A DNA stretch of 64,000 bases from Bactrocera neohumeralis (GCF_024586455.1 NC_065920.1:15090144-15154143); one strand, 5' to 3'. Counted from the first letter of the stretch, positions 43,110-56,375 are shown. The notes: generated by a model not told the origin, from the sequence alone. A program made the numbers and translations.

Positions 43110-44530
43110 ATCATCAAACTTCTGGTTGACTTTAAACCGGATAACGTAGCAAGTATGTATATGTACTAACTAAAATGGATAAAATCGGTTCGGAGCGTGC
43201 ACCTCACTGAAACTTCCCTCAAGAAGTTGAAATCATTCATCAATACAACAAATTCTCCGATTTATGGCAGGTAAAAATTTTATATTAAATTTGAGGAGCT
43301 CATTATCCCAGAATACTCAAATGTACTAAAAATATAATATTAAAGATTCATGCAAATACTTTTTTTAAACTTTTTCAATGAACTTTTCTTAAATTGCGTA
43401 AAATTATGTAAAACGCTTTATGCGTACTGCTTAAGCGGCAGACAAATGTTTCCCAAAAACACAAAATATGTGTCATATAAACTGATTATGCATATTTAAC
43501 TTGGTGCGACGCTGATTTGTGTGGTTGTTATTATTTTAGTAGTCACTTTAATGCCCCCTAGAGTGAAGGGAAGCCAAAATGAGCAACATCGTGGCAACAA
43601 CTTGCCGCCGAAGAATTCACCGCCGAGCAGACACACTATAACCAAACCTTTGAATTTTAAATTTGACACACAACTCCGACTCTCGAGGCGTAAATCACAT
43701 CATGAACTCATAAAATGTTAAAGATGAAGTGTCGCGAGAGAGCGAAATGACGCGTCGTGGTAACGACACTACTACTTACGCACTTGGATTTGGATTTGTA
43801 CCCAGTAGGGAGGTAGGAAGAAATGTGTCTTACCAACAGGGTTTGCTTTAAGATGGTGTAAGCATAAGTGTATTTTATTAAGTGAAAAGGGAAAATGCAT
43901 TTTTTTTTACCAAATCGTCCAAGGAATATGGGCAAAAGTGACACAATTACAAATTTTGTTTAGCCTTTCCAAAAAACTTTATGAGTTAATCTTGGAGCGG
44001 AACGAGGAAAAAGCTAATTGTTGTGAAAATCGCTTAGAAAGGATATTTTAATTTAATTGCCTAAAGAATAGCTGTAAGCTGTCAATCTTACACAACACAG
44101 CTAACGAGTCGCTCGAGTATTTTAAGACTTCATCTTCTGAAATTATAAAAAGTAGCCAGGACATGGTAATATTACCCCAAAGATGCTAAGTGTGTTCCCA
44201 GATATTGCTGTAAACGTGCTCTATTTGCTCTTCAATGCAATTCTTAGTTTTGGATACTTTCATGTCGAAACATATTTTCTTATAATTTTCGATGCTTCAT
44301 AATTTTAAATGTACGTTTCTTATGAGTTAAGATTTCGGTGATTTGAATTTCACTAAATGCTCACCGCCTTTCAAATACTTGATTTTTGAACTAAGTTGAC
44401 TCTTCAAAGCGAGTTGAGAGTTTAAACCTTAGTACTACGAATCAAAAGTCACGATGTCGGCTTATTAAGTAGTGATTTATTCACGAAAATGGGAGTTCTC
44501 GACGTTCAGAAATGTGAGGTTGTTGTTTCT
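43110..44530. other. AT-rich non-coding DNA
   Basis: No gene or transposon motif recognised in this stretch. Confidence 0.35.
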
Positions 44531-44534
44531 TCAA

Positions 44535-44600
44535 TCTTGAGTTGAGTTGAGCTGAGTTAAGTTGATTTGCGTTGAGTTGAGTTGAGTTGAGTTGAGTTAA
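44535..44600. repeat. GAGTT pentanucleotide microsatellite
   Basis: About twelve TTGAG/GAGTT units, some with single changes (GAGCT, AAGTT, TTGCG). Confidence 0.9.
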
Positions 44601-44619
44601 AATTTCGTACACGTCCTTA

Positions 44620-44935
44620 CCAAGATGCTGATTAGTGCTAAAAAAATGCTATTATATCTGAAGAAACTTTGTAGATGGAACCACTATATGATATGGCTAC
44701 CATACATACTGACCAATCAAACTCAGGTTCCTGTATGGAAAATTTTTCGTTCGATGAGATATCTTCGCCAAATTCGGCATGGATTGTTTTCTAAAGCAAC
44801 TCTAAAATGTCTGAAAAAATAAAGATTTTGTTGTATGAAAAACTTTATTATTTGACAAGTTATCTATACAAAATTTCGAAGAATTTCGAAATATCCGAAG
44901 AAATTTTCCAGATCGAGCTACTGAATGTCATGGAA
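44620..44935 (-). repeat. Dispersed GCAGCTATATG-core repeat, copy 5 (inverted)
   Basis: Inverted relative to the other copies, it carries 'ctatatgatatggctaccat', 'tatggaaaatttttcg.tcgatgagatatcttcgccaaa' and 'ctttattatttgacaag'. Here the core reads ATGGTAGCCATATCATATAG. Confidence 0.65.
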
Positions 44936-44939
44936 TTTC

Positions 44940-46970
44940 TTTATTACTAAAGGCTAATATTTTTTATCCTTTTTGGAAATAAATCACTCATGTGCATACT
45001 TCGATCAATAACTCATTTCAACGTCTCGTAACTAATTCCAACAAAGATGTTTAGCGCTTAATCAGCGCAAATGTGTATGTGTGTATGAGAGCTACTCGCA
45101 TGTTCGAATGCTTGATGCGCTGACAGAACCATATGAAAATCGGTGTGAAAAATTCATACCACTGACATGACAATGACTTTTGTGCATTTCTAATCACACT
45201 CGCAGACCTCAACGGTTCACTGGCTGTTAGCTAACATACATACAAACTTATATTTATATTTACAGCACAAAACCAGTTTTCCAGGCGACGCAGTGACTCG
45301 CATTCTACTTGTAAACATCAATTTACATAGACATCAAGGACCTTATATATATGTAGTTTGTGTATTTTTCTACCAACACATGTATAATTGCATTAATGTA
45401 TGTATGTATGTCCGCATAAATGTACTTGTATGTATGCATAAATAAATGTGCGCGCATGTGAGTCGAAATAGTGGTTGTTGGCTGTCAGCGCATGGTTTAT
45501 AGACGCCGCTGCTGTTGCTCATTACATGCAGATTGGTGGAGGGTAAACACCTTAGCGGAGAGCATCGACACATCGACGTGGTGGCTGCATAAGTTGGTGA
45601 ATGTTTTTTGCTTGTATTTACACAGCAGTGTAAATTTATGTAGGATTTAAACACATTTATGCGCGTTAAGCAAGCAAACGGCTTTGCCTTCGTATTTAAG
45701 CAGGTGTTTGTATGTGTGCGTGTATTTAGTTTTGAAGTTGTTTGTATACATCAACGTTGACTCTTAAAGCATAAACGTACTTCCGCACTTCGTTGCAGTC
45801 ATAAAGGGATTGTTGTAATGAGTGGATGGAGGTTGATGGGGTGCTGAAAAAGCAGACAAGGGATAATAATGAAAAAAGTAAACATACATACATACAAACG
45901 CATGCATATATGGCCGACTAATGAAGCAGAATGTCAGACTGGCATGCATACGTAACGGTTTGTTGTATCAAAGGATTTACACGAGTGCTGGCGACGACAC
46001 ACACCCACGCACGCGCTACAAAACGAATGCTCACACATGGCGCACGGCGAACTTTTTCCATTTATGCAGGTTGTTTGTTGTTGCTTTTCTTTCTCTGTTT
46101 TCCTTTTATTTTTCTGAAAAAGCACAGCGCACTTTTTACCTTCGTTTTCAAAGCTTTTGCCTCAACTTTTTTTTTTGCTCGTGTGCCGCTTCTCGTCTCG
46201 TAACTTTATTACAATTCATAACTCTTACTTTTTGCCATCCGCCGTGAAGACGTAGGCGCATATCAAAAGGTGCTTCAATTAAAGGTTTAATTAAAAATGA
46301 AAACTTGCTTGAAAAGCGTTAAAGCCTTAAGGCTTAAGCGCGCGCATATGACCACTTACAGTTTCGAATTTCAACGTTTGAAGGCCTCAATGCGGCGCAC
46401 AGGGGTGCGCTTGGCGATAAATTATAGAAAAGCGATTTTAATGGCACTCAACATTTAATCTCAGTCGAAGATGTGCAGGAAAATACATTTTCACCAAAAA
46501 GTTATGAACGCCTCTGGCAGATTTCTAATGAAATCTTCATAAGCACAATGCACAGTTAGGGGTTAAATGAGTCGAGGTGCAGTACAAAAAAGGTCAGCTT
46601 GAATGATAACTAAAAAAAATTATGCAAGCTTATATATCATAGTCTTATACTTGAATAATATGTTTTCTGCAAATATTACTCAAATCTTTTAACAACTTAT
46701 CACTAGTGGAGGTCGTTGAAAGATTTGTTACCCCAGAAATTGAAGGTGAAGTAATATCATTGTCATTCCTCATAGGAACGACTCTGTGAGAACATGAACT
46801 TCAAGCAAAAGTTACTCCAAACATCAAAGGAACTAAGATGCTTCATACAAATATTACAGAGAATCTGCGCAATGGTGGCATAATGTTGGTTTGAAGACAC
46901 TGAAAGTACTTGGTGCTGACGTAGAACGAAAAATAGCCAAACAGTTTCAGCGTTAGGAATGAATTCGACG
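44940..46970. other. Unique non-coding DNA
   Basis: TGTA/CATA runs at about 45390-45450 and 45880-45910, and a pyrimidine-rich block at 46080-46180. The ORFs lack domains. Confidence 0.35.
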
Positions 46971-46979
46971 ATTTTTAGG

Positions 46980-48115
46980 TTTCTTTGTTTGATCTTACAA
47001 TTTGCTCGCGTGTTTATTTTCTATTCCCTCCTTCAGCCTGTTAAGCCTTAATCTCGCAAACTTCTTTTCCGCAGTTGGCGTCCGGTAAGATTCTCAATCT
47101 AGACTAGTCTTTCTGATGGCAAAGAACTCACTGGATCCCTTACGATCGATCTTTCACTAAAAAGGTCTTGAGACAGTGCATGAATCGAAGGCTCCCGCTA
47201 AACCCAGTTACCTAAAAGTATTAGTATTCGTATTAGTAGAAAATACTAGGTCGTCCATCGCACAAGGATCCCATAGAACATAATGGGCTTTACTATGTGG
47301 TCATAGAGTCAGAGGTCTGACTTTGGTAAGAGAGCCCATCTATTGCGAATGGCTTTTCTGCAGGAATACAAGACAATCAATACATTCTTTGCTCTCTACG
47401 CGGATCTTGGCTTTCATGAAAGCTTCAAATCTAGGACGAGTAACTTTTGGCCGCCTCATTAGTATCCGCTTTGAGATATCCTTGCGTAAACTTATACACG
47501 GCACTCAAGAACTTTCTCTTCACCATGAGTGCTGCATCGTCGGAATAGGCAACCATCCTGCAGCCATGATCCTAATGTTTTTTCAGTCGATCGTTGTCGA
47601 CAAAGATCCATAGGAAAGGAGAATTAACTCCACCTTGCTTGGGGGTGCCCCAACTCACAGTTAGTCTCTTTTTCACGATCACTCTACAAGGTGCTTAAGG
47701 TTCGAATAAACCCCCGAGCTCAAGGCAGTTAATACTGCTTCCGGAAAGACGTTGTTGGAAGCTCATTAAATACCTAGAAAGCTTCCAACAGCGAATTCTT
47801 TAAACCTTATGCCTTGTTCAGGGAATGACATGATAGACTATGGAATAGTATACACTGATCTATGCTAAGCAACATACATTTCTGATACGAGGTCCTTTTG
47901 AATGTGCCCCTTTAGTGCAACTTTAAAACGATTTCGGCGAGAAAGAATAGAAGCTGATGAGCCTTAAGTTCTTGGCAGCGACATGAGGGCTATTACCAGC
48001 TTTTGGGATGAACGAAGCTCTGACTCGCCTCCCAGCGCTCGGACTATACTCGGAGTCCCATCCGCAAAATCGGTATTTGGCTCGTGGCAAGAAATATTGA
48101 ATGGTCAGCAACTGG
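46980..48115 (-). mobile_element. Non-LTR retrotransposon remnant, reverse transcriptase domain
   Basis: Reading the minus strand from 48070: RASFIPKAGNSPHVAAKNLRL-type text (RT block 1), then ASNNVFPEAVLTAL (the FxNV block), then GVNSPFLWIFVDND-like text in place of QGGVLSPLLW, then MVAYSDDAALMV (the catalytic YxDD box) and AKSYSS further on. The order and motifs match the RT of an RNase H-bearing non-LTR element. Stops and frameshifts are frequent. Confidence 0.75.
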
Positions 48116-48124
48116 AATAATCAT

Positions 48125-49230
48125 CATCGTTGGTGGATTTCTTTGATGCGACTGAAAGAAGTTATGTTATTAAGGGGAGTGCAGACGGAGTAAGTCGCAA
48201 TGCATATACCGCCTTCTTTTATTTTTCTATCAAATTGAAAGATTTATTGTAAGAAGCAGCTTTCATTAATTAACTCGGAATCTTTCGAAAACAATTGAAT
48301 AGCAAGCTGAACAGATTTAATTTTAATAGCTATTTACTAACCACAAAATGGAAACATAATTTTTCCGAATTAAAATAACACTCTCTCTTAAATGCTCTTT
48401 TCAACAAATCAGTACAGTAAATCTTACTCCTTCACCGACAATAATACTAAAATTTACCAGCCCATAGAGCTCAAACAAATTTTGTATCCTTTCAACACAG
48501 TTGAACATTGAAACACAACAATCAACTTGGAAGCATTGAGAGCGTCTACATGAGTCTTCTAAGTAATACTACCTTACGGATTTCCTTCAAACTCTTCATG
48601 GTCATAAAGCAGCTTTTCGTTTACTTAAATTTTGCGGTCGCAAGTCTTGCAGACAGTCATCGATTCGTCTATGCACGCATATAAGTCGGTTTACCGTTAT
48701 TATATGCGCCTGTCGCCACATTCCGACCATTGACAAGTGCCAAAGCTGGCAACCCCTTGAAAGCCATTACAAAATTTTTATTGCGATCTATAAATTTTAT
48801 TTACAATGTAGCTGCAAGGAAACGAAAATACTACATTCATATAAATATATAGACATTGAAACCTGTAGGCTACGTCCCTACGCACAACTGGCTGAAAAAG
48901 ACAGAGAGTCCATTACAATTACATACGCTTTCATATATGTAGGGATGTTGCCTGGTTGTGTTGTTGTTGCTGTTTGTTTATTAACTTTTCGCCTTTTATG
49001 CAGCGTATTCCCCTCTACAATTATTTATAGGATATCTAGGCAAGCGGGTCGTCATATTATGTATGTATGGGTCAGTAGATATCGCTGTGTACCCTGTTGG
49101 AAGAACAGAAATGCAAAATTGTTTTGATTTTAATAAAATATGTATGTAGAAAACAATGTTTCAACGCTCATAAAATTTTTGTTCTTTGCAGGCAAAAAAA
49201 TTGGTTCAAATGTTTTTTTGCGTGCTAATT
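48125..49230. other. Non-coding DNA, nothing recognised
   Basis: AT-rich unique sequence; the short plus frame at 48945-49127 has no known domain. Confidence 0.35.
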
Positions 49231-49239
49231 AGAGATGAT

Positions 49240-49810
49240 GGTTTTCCTGTCCAAATTTTGACGAGACCGAAACAAGTAATAGTCCTAAAGTGTTAAGTCT
49301 GGAGTATATGATGAGTCTGTTAGCACATCCCATTCAAGCTCCAAAAGCTTTTGTCGAGTCTGCAAACTTATTTGAGGTCTCCCATTATCCAGCCGGAACA
49401 CTACACTTTTTTCTATTGATCAATTCTTACCTCTTCTGTTTGAGTGTATCACTTAATCAATTGCTCTAGCTGATCACAATACATTTCAGAATTAATCGTG
49501 CTTTAGTCGGGCAAAATTTCAAAACAGAAGATCGCATTGAAATCCCACCAAACAGACAATCTAACCTTTGTTTTGTGACTATCGGCTTTCGAAATGGTTT
49601 CAGCTCGTTCATCCAGATCAGACCATGATCTCTTACGCTTGACATTCTTGTAAGCAACCCACTATTCGTTGCCAGTAACAATGTGCTTCAGAAATGGATC
49701 ACTTCTTTGTCGTTTGATGAGCAAATCAAAATCGTTTATGCGACGAAACACATTTCGTTCCGTAAGAACATGAGGAACCAAGCTTCGAAGTGAATCCTAG
49801 AAATTTCATT
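49240..49810 (-). mobile_element. Mariner transposase remnant, catalytic core
   Basis: The minus strand gives VLTERNVFRRINDFDLLIKR, HIVTGNE, WVAYKNVKRKRSW, VRLSVWWDFNAIFCFEILPD, NSEMYCDQLEQLIK, VVFRLDNGRPQISLQTRQKL, LELEWDVL and YTPDLTL with a stop before DYYLF. This is the full order of a DD34D mariner catalytic domain. The first Asp is Asn, the second and third Asp remain, and in-frame stops kill it. Confidence 0.8.
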
Positions 49811-49889
49811 TTTTTTAGAAAGTTCGCGTTTAAAAAACTAAAGCTTTAAACAATCGCCCAAGTTGTTATTTCAATATTAGCCAGAACAT

Positions 49890-50910
49890 ACTCTTGTAGA
49901 ACCAAGAGGTGTAGGACAAAGTAATGATCTTGTGGCTGATGTTCATAACATACTGAAGTTATAGAAGAAACACTTCTCCAGCCTGCTGAATGGCAGTGAA
50001 AGTGTAACATCTAGAGTAGGCGAACCCGATTCCCTAATCGATGACGATGGAACATATGCTCCATTGCCCAACTACGATGAGATTCAAAGAGTAATTACCC
50101 GCCCGAAGGACAACAAAGTGGCAGTGGCATCACCCAGATTTTCACGATGCGCCAGTTCTTGAAAAAGGCCCATGAAAGGAATACCGACTCACCACCTCTT
50201 CGTCGATTTCAAAGCCACCTTCAAAATGGATCTGCGGCATAGAGCCATGTCTGAACTTGGTATCCCTGGGAAGCTAATATTACATAGTCATATATATAGC
50301 TGACGTTGAGCAACCCCGAAAGCTCCGTCAGGACCGAGAAGGACATTTCCGAGCCGTTCGATACCAAACAAGGCTTCAAACAATGAGACTACTGTGATTT
50401 TTTAAATTATTGCTGAAGCAAATAACACGAGCTGCAGAGCTAAATAGAGAAGGTACAATTTGCTATAAGAGTGTACAGCTGGATTAGAACGCAAAGTGTT
50501 GGTTGTGAACATCAACAACAATATCAGCCCCTTGACAAAATGAACCAACGACGAACAAAGACCAAACTTTACTCCATCATAATTTTCGTCTTCTATCTTG
50601 GACCATGACATCATTTGATGCCCGGGTTTTAAGGTTCAAAAGAAAACAAGATTTCAGCATTGAATCCTGCCAAGGGGATGACATAGTTCAGCGAAAGAGA
50701 TAGAATGTTATCCGCATGGAAGAGAACTTCAGCTTTGAAGGTGTTCGATCCTGTACCCGCCAGGGGTGGAGAGGAAAAGGAGGAGGATCGTTCGAAGGTG
50801 GAGAAGAACCTGGCAGCGCTTGTGTCTCGAATTGGCTGCAAATAGTAAAAGTATGAAACGACTGGCGCGTTGTTGTTAACTCGGTTATAAAGAAGATACT
50901 TCTGGCAAAA
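49890..50910 (+). mobile_element. RTE-type LINE remnant, RT through 3' end
   Basis: The plus strand shows LLNGSESVTSRVGEPDSLID, IQRVITRPKDNKVA, THHLFVDFKATFKMDLRHRA, MSELGIPGKLI, then SEPFDTKQGFKQ, ITRAAELNREGTICYKSVQL, SWTMTSFDARVLRFKRKQDF and DDIVQR, NVIRMEENFSFE, VSNWLQIV.V.NDWRVVVNS. Most of the palm, including the YADD box, is deleted. The same family lies at 27.0, 52.7 and 5.7 kb. Confidence 0.8.
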
Positions 50911-50919
50911 ATTAATTTT

Positions 50920-52330
50920 TCTCCAGTTTCCGTTTTTTTTCCCTGCAGGGTATGTATACCAACCAACACCGCTTACACCAAATGGCTTAGCGGCAGCAGT
51001 CCATCTGTACGCGCATTGACCGGAAATGCGTTTCACTTCCATCAACGTGAGACCCGGTCAGCTGTGCAAACCATTCCAATGGAATCGCTTCGATCGAAAG
51101 TATTAATAGCAACTAAGCATTTGCCTCTGCGAGTGAGTGTGTGTGTATGTGTGCGGGGAGAGTCTTTGTATTGCTTTTCTTAAGCTTGGCAATAATTTAT
51201 TTTATTCTATTTTCCCATACAGTCTCTTGTTCACTTTGTTGTTATTGCTATTGTGTTGAAAGTCCTGCAGCAACAACCAAGAACCTATTGACCGAGCAAG
51301 CAGTTTCGCAGAATACCCCTTCTCTCACAGCGTGTGTGTGTTGGTCATATTGTGCCCGAAATTGCAATATTGTTTATGGTCATAAAAATGTGCGCCTTGG
51401 GCCATAGGGTTACCACGAGTATTACTTTTGTATTTCAGTAGCTGGCTTTTCACTTTTCCCCAGCTACCCGCACATGCTCCCTGCCTTGTCTGCCCTGCAA
51501 TATCCCTTCGCCATAAAGTAAGTATTTTGTGGCCTTTTGTATGCGCCTGTGTGTGTGGTGAAGGGAGTTGGGGGAGTTAATGGCAAACTGGTGATTTGTT
51601 TTATCATAGGCGTAACGGTGCTGTTGACATACTGCCTTTAATGCAATTTCTGTTTTCTTCAAGTTTTTATTCTTATAAATTGTTTTATGCTGCCTCATGC
51701 CATGTATTGAGATTTAACGGTACATACATAGGTATATTTGAGTGCCTTGTGTCTTTGTGGAGACGTGGGTGGGACGATTTCATTACATTTGCGAGCGGAC
51801 TGAGATGATTTAGAGCGGAAAAATCAATCGATTATGGCGATTTTTGTTTCCTTTGCTAGTCGCAAATTTATTGTTATTGTTTTTGTTAACTACTTTGTGG
51901 GTTAAAATATGTTGACTGTAAAATATTAACTACGCTTTCGAATTTACGATGTGCCGAAGGTTAACTGCAAGCCTATTTCTAACTACAATGACTATATTAA
52001 GTGCATAAATTGTCTGCGAAAATGATTTATTTATTTAAAAAGTGGGGGAGCGGTCAAGAGAAAAATGTAATTTTCAGCTGCACAAAGTAATGCGAGGTGA
52101 TCGCCAAAAGACGTTTATTGTAATAGTTGATACTCTAAGCTTCATTAAAAAAAATAAGGTTTGCCATGCGAGCTCCCAGAGAACCGACTCTTATTGTAAT
52201 ATACACTTCTCGCGAGTCGATTTTTTCATCAGTAAAATCATTCACCATAGACAGGAAGATGTAATATACATATATGCTGGCTGAATCCAGACCATAAGGA
52301 GGAAACATGAGATATTTTCAACCAAGCTTC
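50920..52330. other. Unique non-coding DNA
   Basis: A TG run lies near 51134-51155. Overlapping ORFs have no domains. No gene called. Confidence 0.35.
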
Positions 52331-52339
52331 CGGTACTTC

Positions 52340-52640
52340 CGAAGAATTTCAATCGATATATATGGGGCCTGGCCTTATACTAATGGAACACAACTCAATT
52401 CCTATTGTTTAAAAAAGAACGCTTCTGGTTGACTGCTTCCACCAGATGGTCCAAATAATGACAGTAAAGGTTCGAATTAAGAAGTTGTTCGTAAGAAAGA
52501 TGATCATATCAGATGAATTGCTGTCAAGCCCAAAATACACAGAAAAACTTTCGTGACCATCAGTCGTGGTTTGGCCATCACTTGAGGCAGCTCACCGATA
52601 ATCAAACATAACCATTTTTTCTTATTTGATGTTGATGATG
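52340..52640 (-). mobile_element. Mariner transposase scrap
   Basis: The minus strand encodes AKPRLMVTKVFLCILG, LSYEQLLNSNLYCHYLDHLV, EAVNQKRSFLNNRN and VVFH followed by a stop and ARPHI. This is the block around the second catalytic Asp of a mariner transposase; that Asp is lost. Confidence 0.65.
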
Positions 52641-52644
52641 AGTG

Positions 52645-52905
52645 TCCAACTTTTAATTACCAGACGTATAAGTATCTGCTTTAGAACTTATGATTTTCCG
52701 TTGACAACTCAGACAGAAACGCGAACCGTTCTATCCAGCTTTATTTGAATGTCTTTTGTCGACGAACTAAGATCGAATTCTACAAGTCTCTTATTATCCC
52801 CGTCTTGCAAGACATACAACAACTACGCTGGCTAGGTTATGTCAATTGGAGCTAAACAGCGAAAAGGAGAAACGACTGGCTGTTGTAAAACGGTAAAATA
52901 TGTGG
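52645..52905 (+). mobile_element. RTE-type LINE 3'-end scrap
   Basis: The plus strand has RTKIEFYKSLIIPVLQDIQQ joined to LRWLGYVNWS and KRRNDWLL. These blocks are normally about 100 residues apart in RTE-like LINEs, so there is an internal deletion. Confidence 0.55.
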
Positions 52906-53059
52906 TATTTTATCTTGCTGTCTTCCATTTTGAAGAGTACTCACACAAGACTAGGTAAGAGATCGAACCTAACAGGGATCTCACTGGAATGGATTAGATT
53001 GTCGGTCCATTGTGTTAGCTAAAACTCCTTTATCTCCATAAATCGCTTTTAGACTGCCA

Positions 53060-53810
53060 AGATGCAATGAACAAGAAATAGTTTCTATATTTCTACATTA
53101 TCATCTTCCATACAACTTTGACAACTTGCGTTCGCAAGCTTTTAGCCTTTCCCATGAATGCCTGTGGGGCCATGTCCAGTAGGAACTACAACGTTTGCGG
53201 CAAGATGAACGTTGCTAAGGAAAATAGTTCAGTCCAGCTAATGCATTCTACTCTAGGTCAGAAGATTCTTGTATTCGCAAAGGAGCGGGCCATCGGCCAA
53301 CGCCTGCAAAACCGACGCAAGGCCCATTGCTCCAGAACTAGAACGCAAGATGCCAAAGGAGATTTAACGCGTTCCCATTCCGATGTAAACGAGGCAAGGG
53401 TGTCGCCTCTTGCTTTCTCATCGGCTTTGCAGTTATCAGCTATGTATTACTCTATGACCCGCCATACAAAAGAGTTTGATGTTGAAGTAGTTCGGTGATA
53501 TTTCCAGTGGCAGTAGACACTTCTTGACTAGCTTTGGGCACACAGATAGCGAACTCAGCAATGGTATTGTCGGAATGAATACTCAGCTCCCTGAAAGAAG
53601 CTTCATTTTGGAGCAGTAAGTCTACTGGTAGTCAAAAAGTACCACTTCTGTCTGAAAAACATAACAGTGGTTCGGTAGCTTAAAGCAAAGATTGACTAAG
53701 AGCTCCTTACAGAAAACCCTCTCGAAATTCCCTCCTAGCTTCAACTCATCTTTAAAAAAACTCTCGGTCTCCTTCCCTGTGACCCCTACCCATCCGCATA
53801 CTCCTTGTCT
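53060..53810 (-). mobile_element. Non-LTR retrotransposon remnant, RNase H and tail
   Basis: The minus strand reads SFFKDELKLGGNFERVFCKE, LLVNLCFKLPNHCYVFQTEV, then AGHR and, in another frame, NCKADEKARGDTLAS, then SFANTRIFWPRVE. These match RNase H first block, middle, 'GH..I..NCKADE.AR' end and tail. TDGS is lost at the first catalytic position. The plus frame at 53118-53498 is its antisense shadow. Confidence 0.7.
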
Positions 53811-53819
53811 CTAGTATAA

Positions 53820-55520
53820 TCTACGATGCAGTGTTCCAAGTTTTTAGGGATGGAGTTGAAGACGGAGAGATATATCAGCGTATCTCTGGAACCCTACATA
53901 TTCCCAACTTCTCTGAGGTTTAGAGCGCACTTCGCAGCAATGCACCTGCTGGCCATGTTCGCAAATGTTTTTGCTGATGTATAGTAGTCCGCAGTGTGCC
54001 AGTGGTTCGGTTGCCAATCACAAAACTGTATACCAAGTTTTGTTAGTAGGATTTTTTTTTTGTAGAGTAACCAGATCGCACTTATTCAACGTGAAATACA
54101 GTTTGATAAATAAAACGATCTTTTGGAAAAATTTTCGACTTCTTTTTGCTAGACCGTATATTCTATTATGAGTCGCGCCTGTTTGCTTCTAAAATTTTCC
54201 AAGAACATTAGAAGAGAAGAGTTACTTTAGGCCACCCAGCAATGTGGCTTGAATAATAAACACAAGAAACACAACAACAATGCCAAAGGTGGAGCATACA
54301 GTTGTCATACACAAACAATTCCACACATTGATTTTAGAGTGAGTTTAACAGTTAAGGATCCAGCTCAGTGAATAATAATCCGAACTGCTAATTGCTGCTG
54401 GTAAACACAATTCAGATGGTCTATCGCCTAGGCATGAACACATAATCAATGGACAATTAAGCGCTGATACACATAAGCATAATATCGAGTTAATACGTGT
54501 ACGAACTCTTATATCTACATTCACTTTGTGCTAACTAACGCACATTTGATTGAAGCTGGCATGAGTGTGTCTGTGTGTGTGCGTTAATACATATATGTAT
54601 AAAATAATTAAATTGCACAGCTGTGTGACAAGCGTACCAGAGCGAATCCCACATGTCAAGCTGTAATTGCAATGCCATCTTATAATCAGTGCGGTGGCAC
54701 ACATGCTTACAAGTACACTTTTGCGCCTGTGTGCATGTGTGAATATGTGTAATTGAAGATGTTAATAAATTCACTTACAAGCGCAGGGGGATGTTGAGGT
54801 GAGCACGTAACAAATATGTATGCAAGTATATATGCTTCATACGATTGGGTCCTTCCATGTGTACGGTTCTGTCGTCCGTTGTCCCCAAAGATATGTTGCA
54901 TGCGGTTATTATCAATAAATATCAAAGCGAATATTTTACATTTGCTCGAGGCTGAAATGTCTTTAAATGAATTTTACTGATTGATTCAATCATTAATTTA
55001 TACCTAAAAGCACTGGCATTGCATACACACACACATATGCCTGAATATAACGCTCGCAGTTGTGTGTTAGCTTAATATTTACATGGTTGGCCAAAGACCC
55101 TTAGGGAGCTGGTAGTTTAGAAACCCTGCTTGTACATTTGTGCAAGTAAAAACTGCAGTCACACACTCACTTTGCTTATGCTCGAGTGTGTGTGACTAGT
55201 TTGTATTATTGTTGAGGTTAGTGACTTCAACAGGTCATTTGCCGCCTTGTGTGGTCAGCTGTGTTTGTGTGTGTGTGCCCGAGACGCTTATTACCGGTAT
55301 TCTTAAGTGTTTCTGTGCAAATTATGCCTTTGGCAATATTGCTGATTCGATTTGCAGAGGCAACAGGCGTATATGACCTACAAAGCGGTGTACAGGTGTA
55401 GCATACTGCAAGGGTTTTATACAGTGAGTTCTAGAAATGTGTGGACTTATTTTTAAGCTTGATGTCTATTATGTAATAACTAGAAAAAACGTTCTGCGGC
55501 TGCAGGGAAGCTAGAATACG
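53820..55520. other. Non-coding DNA with TG/CA runs
   Basis: TG runs at about 54565-54580 and 55263-55280 and an ACACAC run near 55027. No gene. Confidence 0.35.
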
Positions 55521-55529
55521 AGCAAAAAA

Positions 55530-56375
55530 AAAAAAGGTTTCCATACAAGGACTTGATTTTGAACATTCAGTTGGTATGGCAGCTATATGCTATAGTGAGT
55601 CGGTCTGAAAAATTACCTCGGAGATTGGAGCATTGCTTCAGGCATTAAGCCATGCCAAATTTCTCTGAGATATCTCGTCAAATGAAAAAGTTTTCCATAT
55701 AAGAACTTGATTCCGATCGTGCAATTTGTGTGACAGCTATAAGCTATCGTAGTTCTATATGAGCGATTCCGACACATGAGCAGCTTTTTGGAAAGAAAAA
55801 TATGTGTGCTAAATTTTAAAACGATATTTCAAAAACTGAGGGACTAGTTCGCGTATGTACAGACAGACCTGGCTAAAGCGACTAGGCTCGTTGTTGTTGT
55901 GCTTGTAACGGATACCTAATCCACGTTCGGATGGCAAGGATTAGATAAGTAGTCATCAAGCTCATTCAACGGTAGGCCCAGGAAGCGGTCTGTTTCGACG
56001 GGATCAGACGATAGCAAAAGAGGTATTAGATGTGTAGGGTTAGCAGGACATGCAAAGAGGTAGTTGGTGTCATGCGGGAACATATGTTTGATAAGTCAGG
56101 GTCGATTCTAGGTAAGTAGAAATTTAACCTGGTACATTATCCAGAACAAAGGATACAAGGGACACTCTCGATTTACGCGGCAACTCGAGCTCTTCGTCTG
56201 CAATGGGTGGTGTTTTGACTCCAAGTACGCTATTCATTGAGATGGAGTCGGTGAAGGTGTTATTGGCTCCACTGTGTGCAAGTCTACAACTCATCTCATC
56301 ATGCTGATCATTATATCAATATTTTAAAGGGCTCCGACATTACCTTCAGGGTGTTCTGAACTTCAGTGCAAATTT
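55530..56375 (+). repeat. Dispersed GCAGCTATATG-core repeat, copy 6, split by an insertion
   Basis: Units at about 55560 ('cattcagttggtatggcagctatatgctatag') and 55715 ('gatcgtgcaatttgtgtgacagctat') lead into 'ggctaaagcgactaggctcg' at about 55870-55890. The expected continuation ('ctcatcatgctgatcattata', 'ctccgacattaccttcagggtgt') resumes only at about 56288. The 395 bp between is foreign. Confidence 0.75.
55891..56287 (-). mobile_element. Short retroelement-like insertion inside repeat copy 6
   Basis: The inserted block starts 'ttgttgttgtgcttgtaacgg', which on the minus strand is an (ACAACA)-type tail. It continues with a non-AT-rich unit ('gcaggacatgcaaagaggtag', 'gagctcttcgtctgcaatgg'). 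CTC(G/A) at both edges may be a target duplication. I suspect a SINE or truncated LINE in minus orientation. Confidence 0.5.

Noticed and set aside
50629..51045. 138-codon minus ORF
   Set aside because: Mostly antisense to the RTE-type LINE tail at 50.6-50.9 kb.
53118..53498. 126-codon plus ORF
   Set aside because: Antisense to the RNase H remnant on the minus strand.
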